DNA from: Armigeres subalbatus
Lineage: Eukaryota > Arthropoda > Insecta > Diptera > Culicidae
Direction: 5' to 3'
Length of the DNA stretch: 64,000 bases
Assembly (NCBI RefSeq): GCF_024139115.2
Contig: NC_085141.1
Location: forward strand, 128,587,822 to 128,651,821
The position numbers and the translations under genes were made by a program. This document shows positions 1-11,953 of this stretch, piece by piece. The notes beneath the pieces are model-generated. The model worked only from the letters and a program-made list of their open reading frames with translations. It ran no database searches and was not told the origin of the DNA. Position 1 is the stretch's first letter. Each line of letters opens with the position of its first letter.

Positions 1-431
1 CCTGGACGATGCTCGTGGAGGACCAACGCGCACTTGGAGTTTTCGAAAGGAAAGTGCTGCGTACCATCTATGGTGGGGTGCAGATGGCGGACGGTACGTG
101 GAGGAGGCGAATGAACCACGAATTGCATCAGCTGTTGGGAGAACCATCCATCGTTCACACCGCGAAAATCGGACGACTGCGATGGGCCGGGCACGTAGCC
201 AGAATGTCGAACAGTAACCCGGTGAAAATGGTTCTCGACAACGATCCGACGGGCACACGAAGGCAAAAAGTGCTGCGCAGCGGGCAAGGTGGATCGATCA
301 GGTGGAAGATGACTTGCGGACCCTCCGTAGACTGCGTGGTTGGCGACGTGTAGCCATGGACCGAGCCGAATGGAGAAGACTCTTATATACCGCACAGGCC
401 ACTTCGGCCTTAGTCTGAATAAATAAATAAC
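1..431 (+). mobile_element. RTE-clade non-LTR retrotransposon, 3' end (copy 1)
   Basis: This is the last part of a reverse transcriptase ORF, cut by the window edge. The reading starts at LVEDQRALGVFERKVLRTIY and runs through RRRMNHELHQ and LRWAGHVARM, a C-terminal signature shared with three other copies in this window. A frameshift near 260-275 moves the C-terminus (reading on into GSIRWKMTCG) out of frame, so the copy is dead. The 3' end is GGCCTTAGTCTG followed by a short AATAAATAAATAA tail. The near absence of a 3' UTR and the short repeat tail are usual for RTE elements. Clade assignment rests on the endonuclease and RT of the longer copy at 52692-56058. Confidence 0.85.
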
Positions 432-3378
432 CTTACTGAAAGAATGTCAAAATTAGAAAAATGATATATGAAAATAGTATGACACAGAAAAGCGTGAGGC
501 ATATATAGATATTAAGATTTTATTCAGTTGATGGTTCTACTGTTTGATAAATTAGAGATATGTTTATAATAATGTAAGGGTACCACGAATTGGTCAAATC
601 TTCCGTACATGCTTCCTCAATTATTTTAACAGCCTTGTTTTATAACACCTTTTTCATCCATCTTCTTCTTTAGCAAGAATTATCATTGATTATGCCAATA
701 ATTCAATATTTTTTTCGGTAGTCTGAAAAAAATCCTACTGCATTGTTTGTATGCAACCATCCTAATAGTAGGGAGTATTAAGGTTGAATGATTTTTTTTC
801 TTGTACACTGACCTGGCATAATGCACCTTAGTGTCAATATGTTTGCTCCGCGTATTCTGCCGTTCTTAAGAAACAAAATCAATAAAGCTTCTACTGTCTT
901 CTCAAGTAACTTTGGTTTCTCGCTGCGAGTAAATTAATTTTTCTAAGTGATGAACTTCCAATACAAAAAAAACACTATATCATTGCAAATAATCTTTTCA
1001 ATAGTCAATTAAAGAAGAGGGATATTCCAATTGGATATTTTTCCTGAATGCCAAAATAACTTTCAGATAAAGGATCGAATTCAAAACATGTGCCGCGTCG
1101 CGATCATTATTAAAACTGCGCAACTCATTCAGGGTCTAATTCGGAAACATCGCGAAAAGGAATGAATCAATTTCTGATTAGGTTACCAGAGCATAAATCA
1201 GAGCTTAAATCAAACTACACGCTACATCCGGCATACCGTTTACCAAAACGAACCCCGCCACACTCCCTCCCTCTATGACCAACATCCCACTGATTTCTCG
1301 TGGAAGTGCAGATTACTCGTCGGCTTCCATCAAAGCGAGTATCACGTCAACATTTTCTTACCCATTCCCTAGTTGACCTGCATTCGGACACGGCCGGCGC
1401 TGGTATTGCTCAACTTTTGATCACCAGTTTTTACACATTGAGGATGGCGGTAGTCCCAAACATCATCTGTTGGTTCTCTGTGTAACTACAGTGACCTAGC
1501 AATAACGGAGTAGCAACCGTGGGCGGTCAATCATGCTCATGCTCATGATATAAGGGTTTTATTACAGCTATGGTCAAGACAATAAGATTACCCTTTATGT
1601 TTCTCTTATAGCTATCTCCAAAACTGTTATGAATCATCGGATAAAACCATAGATGTCAAATGCTTTATCAACTTGATGGTATTATGATTATCTTGAAGAG
1701 TCCCATGAAACCAATGTTGAAGTCTGTTATAATGCCATAATTTGTTGATCTCAAGTTTATCCTACGAGTAACCACAATAAAACTTCTTGGTTTCCATAAG
1801 ATTTAAAATGACATTACATAAGAACAAAAAAAAGTCATGGATTATGAAACATGGGGTGGTCAAAATATTAGCAAATGTCGAGGGGAAACAGTTTTCCTGA
1901 CTTGATAAAATTGGCCTACAGGCATATAAATAGGTACTGGAAGATAGCAGTGGTTGTGCTCAATGAATAAGAAAAACTGTGTCGTAAAAATAATATAAAA
2001 ATACGTGCAATGCGGGAGATCGATAAATACATTCGTTCCGAGCACTAAAAGAAACCAATTATCCTTTACATATAAAGAGCGCCATTATACATGTTATTGG
2101 AATAAAAATTGATCCACCCCCATGTTAAAATATTTAAAGAATTGCTGTGCCGATGTCATTTCAAGTCCTGTTTTCCATGTCTATTACTTTTTCATGTATA
2201 AAGTTTCCAAATAAACTTATTGCTTCCTCCCATGTTATCTACTCAGCAGGATAATGGAACAGGGAAATGGATTGTTGAAGGTTCAACTAATAAATAAATA
2301 TCTTTTCCGTAATAAGTATGCAGCAATTTATTTTTGGCCGCTAAATTATAAGTTAACTGCTCACAGTGCCATTGCATCCATGTTGAAACAAAAATATCCT
2401 TTATCCCGACTAACACTTTTCGCAAAATCCACTTCCATTCGCAATAACCACTGCCATTAAACACAGTTTTTCCATTATATATAGGACTTTAAATATTTCC
2501 TGCTGACTTTTCGATAAACTTGTTATGATACGGAACAGATTTTGCCCTTCTTTTATCTATTGAGACCGATTTCTGGAGACCCTGATTCTAGTGCATTTTT
2601 TAATTTCCAATAAATTCTTTGTGTCTGCCTCCATTATATGTTTGTTATTATTTTTCCAAAGACTACGCTCCATGACTGGAGCATGCGGACAGCAAATTCT
2701 CTTTTGTTACAATAACAGCTGCTGGCACGAAAACCTCTTTTTTAACAGCAGTTTTATGCCACTCTTATTATTAGCCTTGAAATGCCTTTGAAGTCGTTCT
2801 CAAGAGTGGTCCACTTGGTCATAACATACTCTTGTAGTGGTCATCACCATGTAATTCTTGGATTATTGTTGATTTTGAAAATTTGCTCTCCAAAACTGCT
2901 TATAGAATATCATAAAACTTAAAATGTTACTTGGAAAGGGAACTACTGGAACTCACGACCGCTCAAGGCTCTGTGCTCCCACAAAATTACATATTCAAAT
3001 ATTTTCAATCCACTTTTTTGTGATAGCTGGCCTCTTCATGATATTTTTTGCAACACTTCTTAGATTTCTTTGAAATTCCTCCAATTCCCGAATTAAAATA
3101 AATCAAACTAAAAAGTGATTCAAAGATTATTGTTTGCCCGGTAATGAGAATCAATGATGCTTTCCAAAGAGACTAATTATACATCTGTCGAAAACTGTGC
3201 GATGTCTGTGTTTCCTCCAAGGCCATTGAAAAGAACGCCAGAATCAACTAATCAGTCCACCCGAAGCTTCTAAAGCACAGTGTAGCACCTTGAGCAACAA
3301 TACCTTGGTCAAAATGAATTGACGTTTCAGCATGTTGAAGTAAATATTATCACATGGTGCAAAAAGTACAGGCCTTTC
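432..3378. other. AT-rich DNA with no recognised feature
   Basis: I see no repeat with a partner elsewhere in the window, no RNA gene and no convincing coding region. Open frames here are all under about 75 codons, overlap on both strands and have no recognisable motif. Confidence 0.6.
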
Positions 3379-4450
3379 TAGAGGTGTTTTACCAAAAGAC
3401 TGTCAAATTCTCTTAACCTAAATTCAATGAGTTACTCTGTCCTGTATAGTCCTGAGTCAAGAGACAGTACTAAGGCGCACATACCTTTGGAATATTTTAA
3501 AACAGTCTTATCAATGTTATATGCTGGTAGGTATCCCGTAGCTGTCCCTAGGAACGTGCTATCTGGGACATCGGCAGACAAACTGCTCCACAGAGTTGCA
3601 AACATCACAGACGTTGCAGATAGTACGGAAAGGGCTGCCGTCGAAGTTATACGAGAGCTTCGTGTGTCCGCATCGGAGCCTGTAGATGATCTACTGATCT
3701 TTAGGATTGAGAAACTCTGTCCACGCCGATGTTGTCTCTCTAATTTTTAGGAGGTAAATGGACGTGGTGGATATCCAGGAACTTACCCAGTTTTGTTGGA
3801 TTGTTTATCTAGGTGTTGACATCATACAGCGGGACGGATGTCGTAAAACGTTGGCTTCGATGTCCGGAGATCCGATTTGAAGTTGCCAAGCACCCAGCTG
3901 TATCCCGGGATCCGAGCGAAGGTCGTGTTCGAGAGGATGTTCACTACGATGCTTTGGATCCAGGGGTGCTTGCTTATGCTTACTGCTTGGGAGTGCGGAA
4001 ATGACACCGGTAGAGTATGACAGGACGAAGAAGGTGGCGGCGATGAAAGCCGAGGCTGCTTTGGCTGAGAAGATGCTGCACATATCCGAGAGGCTGTCTG
4101 ATACGTTGAAACCGCCCCCGGTGACCCTAATGCCAACTCCACGGCCCAACAATCCTGAGGTGGCTCAAATGTAGGAATTGAAAGTCGACGACAGAGTTTT
4201 GACGAGGTCTCGGTGGACAATACAGATCAGTTCCACGCCGGAGAATAGGCTGCCATCAATGAGAGCCTTGCCGATTTTTATTCGGCCCTCCTGTTGTTGA
4301 TTTGATGAGACAAGGTCCGAACCAGGTTGACTCTCGCCCAACAACTTATTTTGATTTGGCGGAGTTCCGAAAGAACAAGAGGCTCCGGTCAATGGATACT
4401 TCTAGATCGTTCACAATCTTTCCGATGGGTTTGCGTTGGTCACGCAGCTT
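3379..4450 (+). pseudogene. Decayed coding relic of unknown origin, about 350 codons
   Basis: Coding-like sequence runs through three frames. One frame covers 3379-3750 (an open 107-codon stretch from ATG 3427, including EYFKTVLSMLYAGRYPVAVP). A second covers about 3750-4004, with a stop near 3810 (including VVKRWLRCPEIRFEVAKHP). A third covers 4001-4174, with the peptide KVAAMKAEAALAEKMLHISE followed by a proline-rich stretch. A further piece reads FDLAEFRKNKRLRSMD near 4340-4390. Breaks lie near 3750, 3995 and 4175-4300. I see no zinc knuckle, RT, integrase or transposase motif, and no introns are evident. Higher GC than the surrounding DNA and sensible amino-acid composition argue for a real ancestral ORF. 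It could be a processed pseudogene, an unusual retroelement gag, or an endogenised RNA-virus structural gene; the size would suit a nucleoprotein, but I do not recognise the family. Confidence 0.45.
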
Positions 4451-4453
4451 AAC

Positions 4454-4558
4454 CCAAGCAGCACAAGTCGGACAAATATTGTTGCAGCATGTTGATTGTG
4501 ACTGAATCCGGTCACATATGAGTTGCAGTAAGCTATGTGGAATATGTGTGCTACTAGG
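4454..4558. mobile_element. 105-bp palindromic MITE, copy A
   Basis: Ends are inverted: CCAAGCAGCACA on the left and the complement of CCTAGTAGCACA on the right. The interior carries TGACTGAATCCGGTCACATATGAG, split here as TGACTGAATCCGG and TCACATATGAG. The same 105-bp layout recurs at 42391-42495 and 55237-55341. There is no coding capacity, so it must rely on a transposase in trans. Confidence 0.75.
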
Positions 4559-5400
4559 GAAGGCTCGATCCGGTGACGGTTAGGTGACGGTGATGGCTAA
4601 TACGCAGCACTGTGGAACTTCTGTTTCCTTCAGAAAGGTCCTCGAGCTTTGATTACCAATTATAACATGAAAAGAGCGCCTTGTCAGGATATTCCGGACA
4701 AAAGCAAGAAGGTTTCCGGAAAATTCCCACTCTTTCAGCTGTTTGTAGCACAAAAGAGGTCCTGTTAAAGGTCCTGGGGATATCCGAGAAAACTAGTTCC
4801 ACGTGCTTGCCGTCGTTGTAGGCGTTCTGCAGTACATGCCACAGGTATCAACAAAGTGATGGAAAAAATTTGGTTGTAAGAAGAGAATTTTAGAATTTGT
4901 CAACCGTTTTTCTACAACTTTGCAGAAGTTAGATCTGAATACGCCCAAGTTTTGTTTCTGGTCAACTTTTTATAACTTCTCAATCAAATTTGTTTGAAAT
5001 TTTTGTAAAAGATTCGCTGGAAGCTGGTACTTATTTATGTAGAAACGGAATTCCAATCAAACATCCTGTATGATTCAGATCATTCACACAACAATTCATA
5101 CAGTACACTGAAAAAAGTATTAACGTAGATTCTATCTGTTTTTCAAATATACAAATCCAGTACCTATCTGTTAATTGAAAACATCATATTTTCAATGACA
5201 TTTGTTGTGATAGAATTTCTGTTGTTTTGTATGATGCTTTAGGAGAGGAGAGTTCTTGTCGTACGTAGTATTAATTCCAGATTATTATAATTTCCCGCAA
5301 ATTTTGTGCGTATTCCCAGTAACGGCACAAAATTTTAAATATTTGACGCAGGGACTGTCATGATTAGGCTGTTTCACGAATACCAATTTCAAAATATTCG
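4559..5400. other. AT-rich DNA with no recognised feature
   Basis: No coding frame, repeat partner or RNA signature was found here. Confidence 0.5.
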
Positions 5401-8400
5401 TTCGTTACTCACCGGTGTTAGCATCCCTAACCACGGCACCTTTCATTGCAAGTTCATTCCAGCAGATGAAAATAACGACGACGAAAAAAAAGCTACACAA
5501 GCCATCCTTAGAGAAAGCGAATAAATTGCTGTACCCTCCAAGGATAGTTTTTTTTTCTTCTAACAATTCCGTTCGCCTGTATTAGATTCAGCTTCCTCTC
5601 CCCGTGTGCCCATAAGGATCGATCGCGTCCTGTACGCACAGTTTTCTTTCAAGATGCGTGCGTCTCCGCGCCGCCGTTCAGAATCGCCTATCCGAACTAA
5701 CCGTGGGTCGCTTTTTTATGCATATTTTAATAGCTTAAGGGAAAAGAAAAGAAAAAAATCACCGCTCCGAAAGAAAAAAAACAACAATCTCATCCAGCAG
5801 GACCCTCTCGGTGGTTGATGCACATCGTCGGTCCCTCGGATCGGATCTTAGTGCTTAGGGGGTAAGAAATAGAACCCGCGTGTGTGTAACGGTATTTTTT
5901 CCCCGGCGCGATTCACACGTGATTTTTTTTGCCCTTCTTCCTATGCTCTCGGACCGGTCCTGATCCTTGGGACAGGAAGGCTGTTTTTTACCTATCCTTG
6001 CATTTCCATGCTCATCATTCATCCGAAGATCTTTTGTTATTAATATAAATCAAAGATATAATTAAGCATAAGCGAGTGAGAAAGCATTTTTTTTTCTATT
6101 ATTTGGCATCGGGATATCGGGATGCACACGGGAGGATGAGAGGAAATGGGAATCCGATCTTGTCGAGGGACCGTTGTTTTTCGTTGAACGGTTCCTTCGG
6201 GGTAATCTTCGAAGCGGAGTGATCTCTTGCTTTTTGGCCGACGACGACGACGCATCTTCGTGTGAAGAAAAAACTATCTCATAAAACACGCACTAAACAC
6301 GCAACTTTCCGATACCAAAAAAGCGATAACGGAGATCCTTCCCGAAGCCGCCGAGGGTTGCTGCTGATTGAATAGATTCAGCGGGTAGAGGAAGAAAAAA
6401 TCGGGACCGTCGTCTTCGTCAGGATGCAAGGGTTTTTTTTTGTCGTGTCGTTCCAATCGAGCCCAGAGGAAGATCTTGGAGTGCAGCCACAGAGAGATTT
6501 TCAATTTAAATAAATTAAAATTTCTTGAAAATGTATTAATTTTCAGTTCTCTTCCGCTGCTGCAGAAGCGATGGTTCGGTGCAATCCAGTCGAGCTATGA
6601 GGTCTGACTGACGAATAGTTCGATGGATGGACGGATAGATGGATGGAGACGAAGAGTTTAACGGAAATTTGGCGCTTCCGAAGCGCATAGGCGCAACTTC
6701 TTCGGTTTGGTTTGATGCATGCAGAGGCGTGTGGGTTTGTGCGTGTGTTCTCGGCGCGAGAAGTCGGGACCGGAAATAAGCCTATCGGAGGCGTATCGGA
6801 AATGAGGATATTTGTTGAGGATAGAGTGTGATGGAGTTGTGGACTCGGTATATTAATTGCAATGCCATTTGTTTGAGTAATGAATGGCTGACAGCTGGGA
6901 TATGTAACAGTGCAAGTATGGGAGTGAAAAAAATTAAGTCTAATTTGACCAGCTTCTGATTTGGTGCGAGATTGTTACACTTCAAAAATATCTATTAGGT
7001 ATGATAAGTATCCATCCTTAGAATCAAAAACTTTCAAAATTCGCGAGATGCCATTTATAATTCTTTGATAGATTTATTCCACAAAATGTTTAATACATAT
7101 AATTTTTTGAACGTCTAACAATTTATCTCGTATTGGAATTGTATAACTTTTAAATAATGAACATCATATAAAGTCTCTACAACATCATCATCGAGAATGT
7201 AAACAATGCTTGCTTTGTAGTGCTAACAATTTGGCCAAAAGTTCTTTCAACAAACATAGTCAACCAAAAACCTCAGAAAGAAGAGCCCACAAATAGACAA
7301 AAACCCATAAATTTTCCTTCACTCGGTCTTTTTTTCCCTGAGCGGTCGAAGCCTCCGCAGGACAATGGGATGGATATGGCCGAACAAAATAAAGAACAAT
7401 ATTTATCTCTTTATTGGCACTAGTCGGACGACGGACACGGCCGACCAGAGCCTAGGAAGCATCGTCAGGTATTTCTCATCTTGTTGCATCTTCGGAACTG
7501 TGCCGTTTGTATGTCGGACCGGTACCTGATGACCATTCTAAGGACACCGGCAGGGGATCGGTCCGAACCAGATTGGTTTCGAAAACAAACCATAAACTAA
7601 TAAAGTGACAACAATAAGCCGTATTGTCTTAGCAAATTTTACTTTATGACGTGAGCTAATTTGCGCCGTCGACTGACTGAGGTGTTCGCAAAAAAAAAAC
7701 TATGTTTTCGAAGCGGAACTACCTGACGCACTTACGGAGCGGCATCAGTGGGGTGTCATCCGTGCCGTTTGCCTTGAGTGGGAGGGGCAATGGACGCGCA
7801 CTTTTGTTCGACCTTCTCTGGACAAATTGCCGTTTTGCTTGTTTGGCGGAGGTTTGCCTTCCTTTCCGAACGGAATTGTTTTACCATGATGGGTCGCTGC
7901 GTGAGCTCTTTGTTTAAGACCCTTCTGTGGGCGGACTGTTTATGCTTTTCATCATATTATGTAAATTGTTTGGGTATTGTTCTCTGACCGCCCGTCTGGA
8001 GGGACTGTTGCCGTTAATGGGCTCTCTGGATCTGTCACGGACGGACACAGACGGGTAAAAACTAAATCGTAAAAGTGGACCTTCGATTGAGCCGGGTCTT
8101 GTCACCGAAATTGTTGTAATTATCTGATCAGGGAACAACAATTTTCGGATTGACCAAACTCTAAAAACTCCTTCGCATTCCAGCACCTGCAAAATTTTCC
8201 CACACCGTACGATCAATTCAATTCAGGGAACGCACAGAAAAAAAAAACGACAACCACAAAGACGTGGGTCGATATTTACGTGGAATCAATCAAATATCGA
8301 ACACCCGAATCATAATTCCGATTTCGGCAACAGCACCAGAATAGAAACCACGGTGCACAAAGGATTCCTCTTCGGTAGTCTCTTGAGCAGAACGGGCAGA

Positions 8401-8700
8401 AAGAGGGCGGAAAAACGGAATCCTTTAATCGGTATTCATCCGAGCAGCTCTCGGCTGGACCGTATTATTCTCGTTTTATGTTTTGGGTCAATTTCGACCT
8501 GCTGCTGCTGTGTGGATTATTGCTGCTGCTGCTACTTTGATGCTTGGTCTGCAATCGGGAATCAGCATCATCTGCTATCAAACCGAGCAGTTTGGGTTCA
8601 TCATTCCTGGGTAGATATTCGCAGTCACGGAATGCAGTTTTTTTATTATGTCGATCAATAGAACAAATTCAGAAGTTCCGATCTTGGCATAAATTTTTAT
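5401..8700. other. Unique block of mixed composition, no gene called
   Basis: This stretch is less AT-rich than its flanks and has no match to the repeats elsewhere in the window. It holds purine-rich and poly-T runs near 5490-5960, CGACGACGACGACG near 6239, and interrupted CTG/GCTGCTGCT repeats near 8500-8535. Open frames up to about 100 codons exist on both strands, but they overlap and show no domain. It may be conserved non-coding or UTR-like host DNA; I cannot tell. Confidence 0.4.
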
Positions 8701-10201
8701 GATAGGATCAGGTTGAATAACATATACGAACTGTAAACACACATCTTTAGGTTTTGTCTCTGAAAAGCCGCATAGAGAACGTGATTTTCAAACAACTAAA
8801 AGTAAAAATAACAAATGTTTTTTTTTGTTTTGAAATTAATATCAGAGTTGCACAAAAAATATAAACAACATTACCGTAATCACCCGGCGGCAAGGACCTG
8901 CAAATCATCGTTTTACCTGTACAAAGAGAAAAGGGAATGTGGTTAGAGTAGCCAATTTGAAACAACAACAGTATAACAATTATCTTAAGGTTTGTTTGGT
9001 TTTCTATTGTTTAAAAGTCTATGAAAATCAATGTTATGAAAGATTAATACAAAGATCGTTCAAAATCTCCGAAAAATTTTCGAAAAGAGAAAGCTTTCAA
9101 TCAATTGTTCCAGAACAAGAACCCAAACGAAGTATCACTAAGATTTTGAGAGTATCTCTGTTTGATGTCTATTGACCATGGAAAAAGCTTTTTATCGACT
9201 TAATCACGATAATATGTGAGGTGCAAGGATGTTCACTGAGAAAATCATCGGATACATCAAAACACGAGTGTTGCATATTAGAGTTTTTTCCGACCCTATC
9301 AAATTGTAGCAAAACTGAAGCCAGGGATTATATTTCAATTACATATTAAATATTGGAAAAATTGGAAAAAAAAAACAAAGTTTTTTGAAAAAATTAAAAA
9401 TTGCAATAAGACCGATGCAAACATATAGAAAATATGTCTTCTTTTTCTCTTGAATTGTAAATGAAACTTTGCTCTGAAATATTGATTTGAGGGGACAACA
9501 AAACAAGTTCAGAAGAAAATTCATTAATTTTTAGAATATTATTTATTTTTTTCTCAGTTTTTATCTTGGCTCCGTATTATTGTTCCATGTGCAATGAAGC
9601 TCTGGTCATCCGGAAGATGTTCCCTGATGGACCATAATTCGAGAACGACACTACGCCACATTGTTTATTACGTCAAATACCCGGATGAGCAGCTAAAATA
9701 CCTCGAAGCTTTACCCCAACCTCACCCGTCCTGAAAAAAATGTGAGATTCATGTCTTTGTACTTTGCACTTTGTGATGACAGTATGAGTCATTCTTCAAC
9801 TTCAAAAATTCGTTATTTCATGGACAGCATCATTTTTCTTAAAGTGTTCGGCTTGAAATTGTCCCAGCTTTCACGAAAACAAAATATTATCATCAATATT
9901 GTCAAAACATCGATTTTGCTCCACAACGCTCATCTAATTCTGTTATACATTCTGAATGTCCTCCGAAAATTTGAGCTCATTTGGATAAAAACTGATTTAG
10001 CACAAGCCGTTTCACGTTCGCATGCAAATTAGTATGGGGAAATATTTTTTTCATTATTGTACTGATTATGGCACTTCCTCATTAAGCGTAGGTTGAAAGA
10101 AAACCCACATAGCTGAAAGAAATACTCAAGAGCTTTTACTCAGCGGAAACTGCGTCTTGATTAATTGCCCCAATAATTGAACCCGTGCTAGCAAAAGTGG
10201 T
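8701..10201. other. AT-rich DNA with no recognised feature
   Basis: No repeat partner or coding motif was found. A 96-codon frame at 9742-10032 has no recognisable domain and AT-driven composition. Confidence 0.5.
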
Positions 10202-10810
10202 ATATTAACTAAGCATATGCGGTATTTCGAAAAATTTCGTTTCAGGTGGTTCGAAACGAAATTCCGCGGAATTTCGCGGAGTTTGAGCATGGCGGAATCT
10301 AATTTCTTGATTTCGTTTCGTTTCGTAAAAATACAAAAATTTCGCTAGAAAAAGCTAGCTTCTCACGAAATTTAACGGAATTCCGCGGAATTCCGAAGCA
10401 AATTTTAATGTAAACCATACTTTCTATTATCAAAAATGTTGGCTGCGCCGCTGAACTAAATCATTTTTTTTTTGTTATACAAATTTGTCTATTAACGCTT
10501 ACTTCTTCTTCTTCAATGGTTTTACATTCCAACTTGAACTTGGCGTGCTTTTCAACTTAGTATTCCATAACCAATTTAATAAAAACTAATTTAATAAAAA
10601 AAACAATTTAATAAAAATTCCGCGGAAAAAATAAAATTTCGTTTCGATTCGTAAAATTTCGAATTAAATGGACCCTGATTTCGTATCGTTTCGAAGTCTC
10701 GAAAGTAAATCTATAATTCGTTTCGTTTCGAATCAACATAGAAATTTTTAATTTCGTTTCGTTTCGTTTCGTTAGGAAAAAGTGTGTTATCGCATACCCT
10801 TAATATTAAC
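10202..10810. mobile_element. hAT-like non-autonomous DNA transposon with 8-bp TSD
   Basis: The element body is 10210-10802. It begins TAAGCATATGCGGTA and its other end, read on the complement, begins TAAGGGTATGCGATA (12 of 15 matching). ATATTAAC flanks it exactly on both sides (10202-10209 and 10803-10810). An 8-bp target duplication is the mark of hAT transposases. Both subterminal regions are crowded with TTTCG and TTTCGTTTCG on one strand and the inverted form on the other. No transposase remains. A SINE 3' fragment lies inside at about 10502-10575. Confidence 0.7.
10502..10575 (-). mobile_element. SINE 3' fragment inside the hAT-like element
   Basis: Read on the minus strand, it matches the 3' domain of the SINE copies at 35110-35297 and 45070-45320: GAATACTAAGTTGAAAAGC, then GGAATGTAAAACC, ending in (GAA)n. 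Only the 3' 70 bp are present, as expected of severe 5' truncation. Confidence 0.6.
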
Positions 10811-11745
10811 CATTTTTGTCATTTTTGAGATTTTTACACCAACGGCTTCTATTTTCGTTTTGGGTCCTCTTCCCCTACATGTGCATTTAATTCCAATAAA
10901 CTTGAAATTTGTCAAGAAACTTTGCATATTTTTCACTACTACCATTAGGCACATCAGTCATGACGTGTTGGTTCCAGCCCCGTGGCAAGAGATGCTACTC
11001 AGCGTAGCGAACATCTTCATGAATATGTCCAGCATACATTTTGAAAAGTACTTCTCCCGAATCGTTCCTTTATAAGCAACTGGATTTTATCCAAAATATT
11101 GTTGGTTGCACTTTTTCAATTTGTTCAAAAATAATACCAGCTATTATGGGCATGAAAATATAATCCTAAAACATCTTTCAGCACACCATTTATTTCATTT
11201 CAATTTCACTAATGAATGTTGTTCGATTTGCATCCCCGGACCATTTCAACTGTGATGCTAAACACATTATAAACAATAATAATATCTTTTGTTTGATTCG
11301 GAGCGGGAGAACAAGTTACGAAAAATGATTTCGTGTAGCGCTTGATTTCACTTGTAGATTCCCTCCAATTCGTAAGTTTATTATATTTTATCATCAAATA
11401 ACATAATTCCCATGGTCAAAGATGTAAATCTTGCAAATTATTTTGAAAACAATTTTTAGATTTAACCAAAACAAATAGTAAACAAAACACATGATGTTTA
11501 TTTTCGTACAATAACAACGGACGGTAATGAGCTACCGTCCGTGGACATGGTGGCTATTGTCAAACCCCTTGTGATAGTATAGGACGCCAGGGGGGTGGTT
11601 GGTTCAGTTGAGTTGCAGAAAATTTTAAATTAGAATTTTTCGTTCAAAGTTTTTGGAAAAATGCGTCTTTTGTAAAATTTACTCAATGTGACATGTACCA
11701 CTTTCGCTGGCATCTGTTCGATTGGTAATCGTTTTTAAGGTCACT
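10811..11745. other. AT-rich DNA with no recognised feature
   Basis: No coding or repeat signal was found. At about 11515-11540 there is a small inverted repeat, GACGGTA...TACCGTC, of unknown meaning. Confidence 0.45.
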
Positions 11746-11953
11746 CCTGACAGAATCCAAGTTTCGAAGTGCTCGCGTTTTCGGGGGCACACCTCTGGAT
11801 ACGGAGGTGGCGGACAACTGCCATTTTTGTTGATTCAGCTTTGCTGCGTCGCAGCATGCGTGAAAAAATAAAAATGACAGGTTGTGTGTTGCTTCCGTAT
11901 CGAGTGGTGTGCCACCGAAAACGCGAGCACTTTAAAACTTGTATTCTGTCAGG
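11746..11953. mobile_element. 208-bp TIR element (MITE)
   Basis: The left end CCTGACAGAATCCAAG is repeated inverted at the right end (complement CCTGACAGAATACAAG). Homology between the arms continues inward for about 55 bp through GTGCTCGCGTTTTCGG and GGCACACC. There is no coding region. The inner part of the terminal repeat (CGCGTTTT...GCACACCACTC) is shared with the larger TIR element at 44401-44982. The RTE copy 2 tail begins directly at the right end. Confidence 0.8.
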
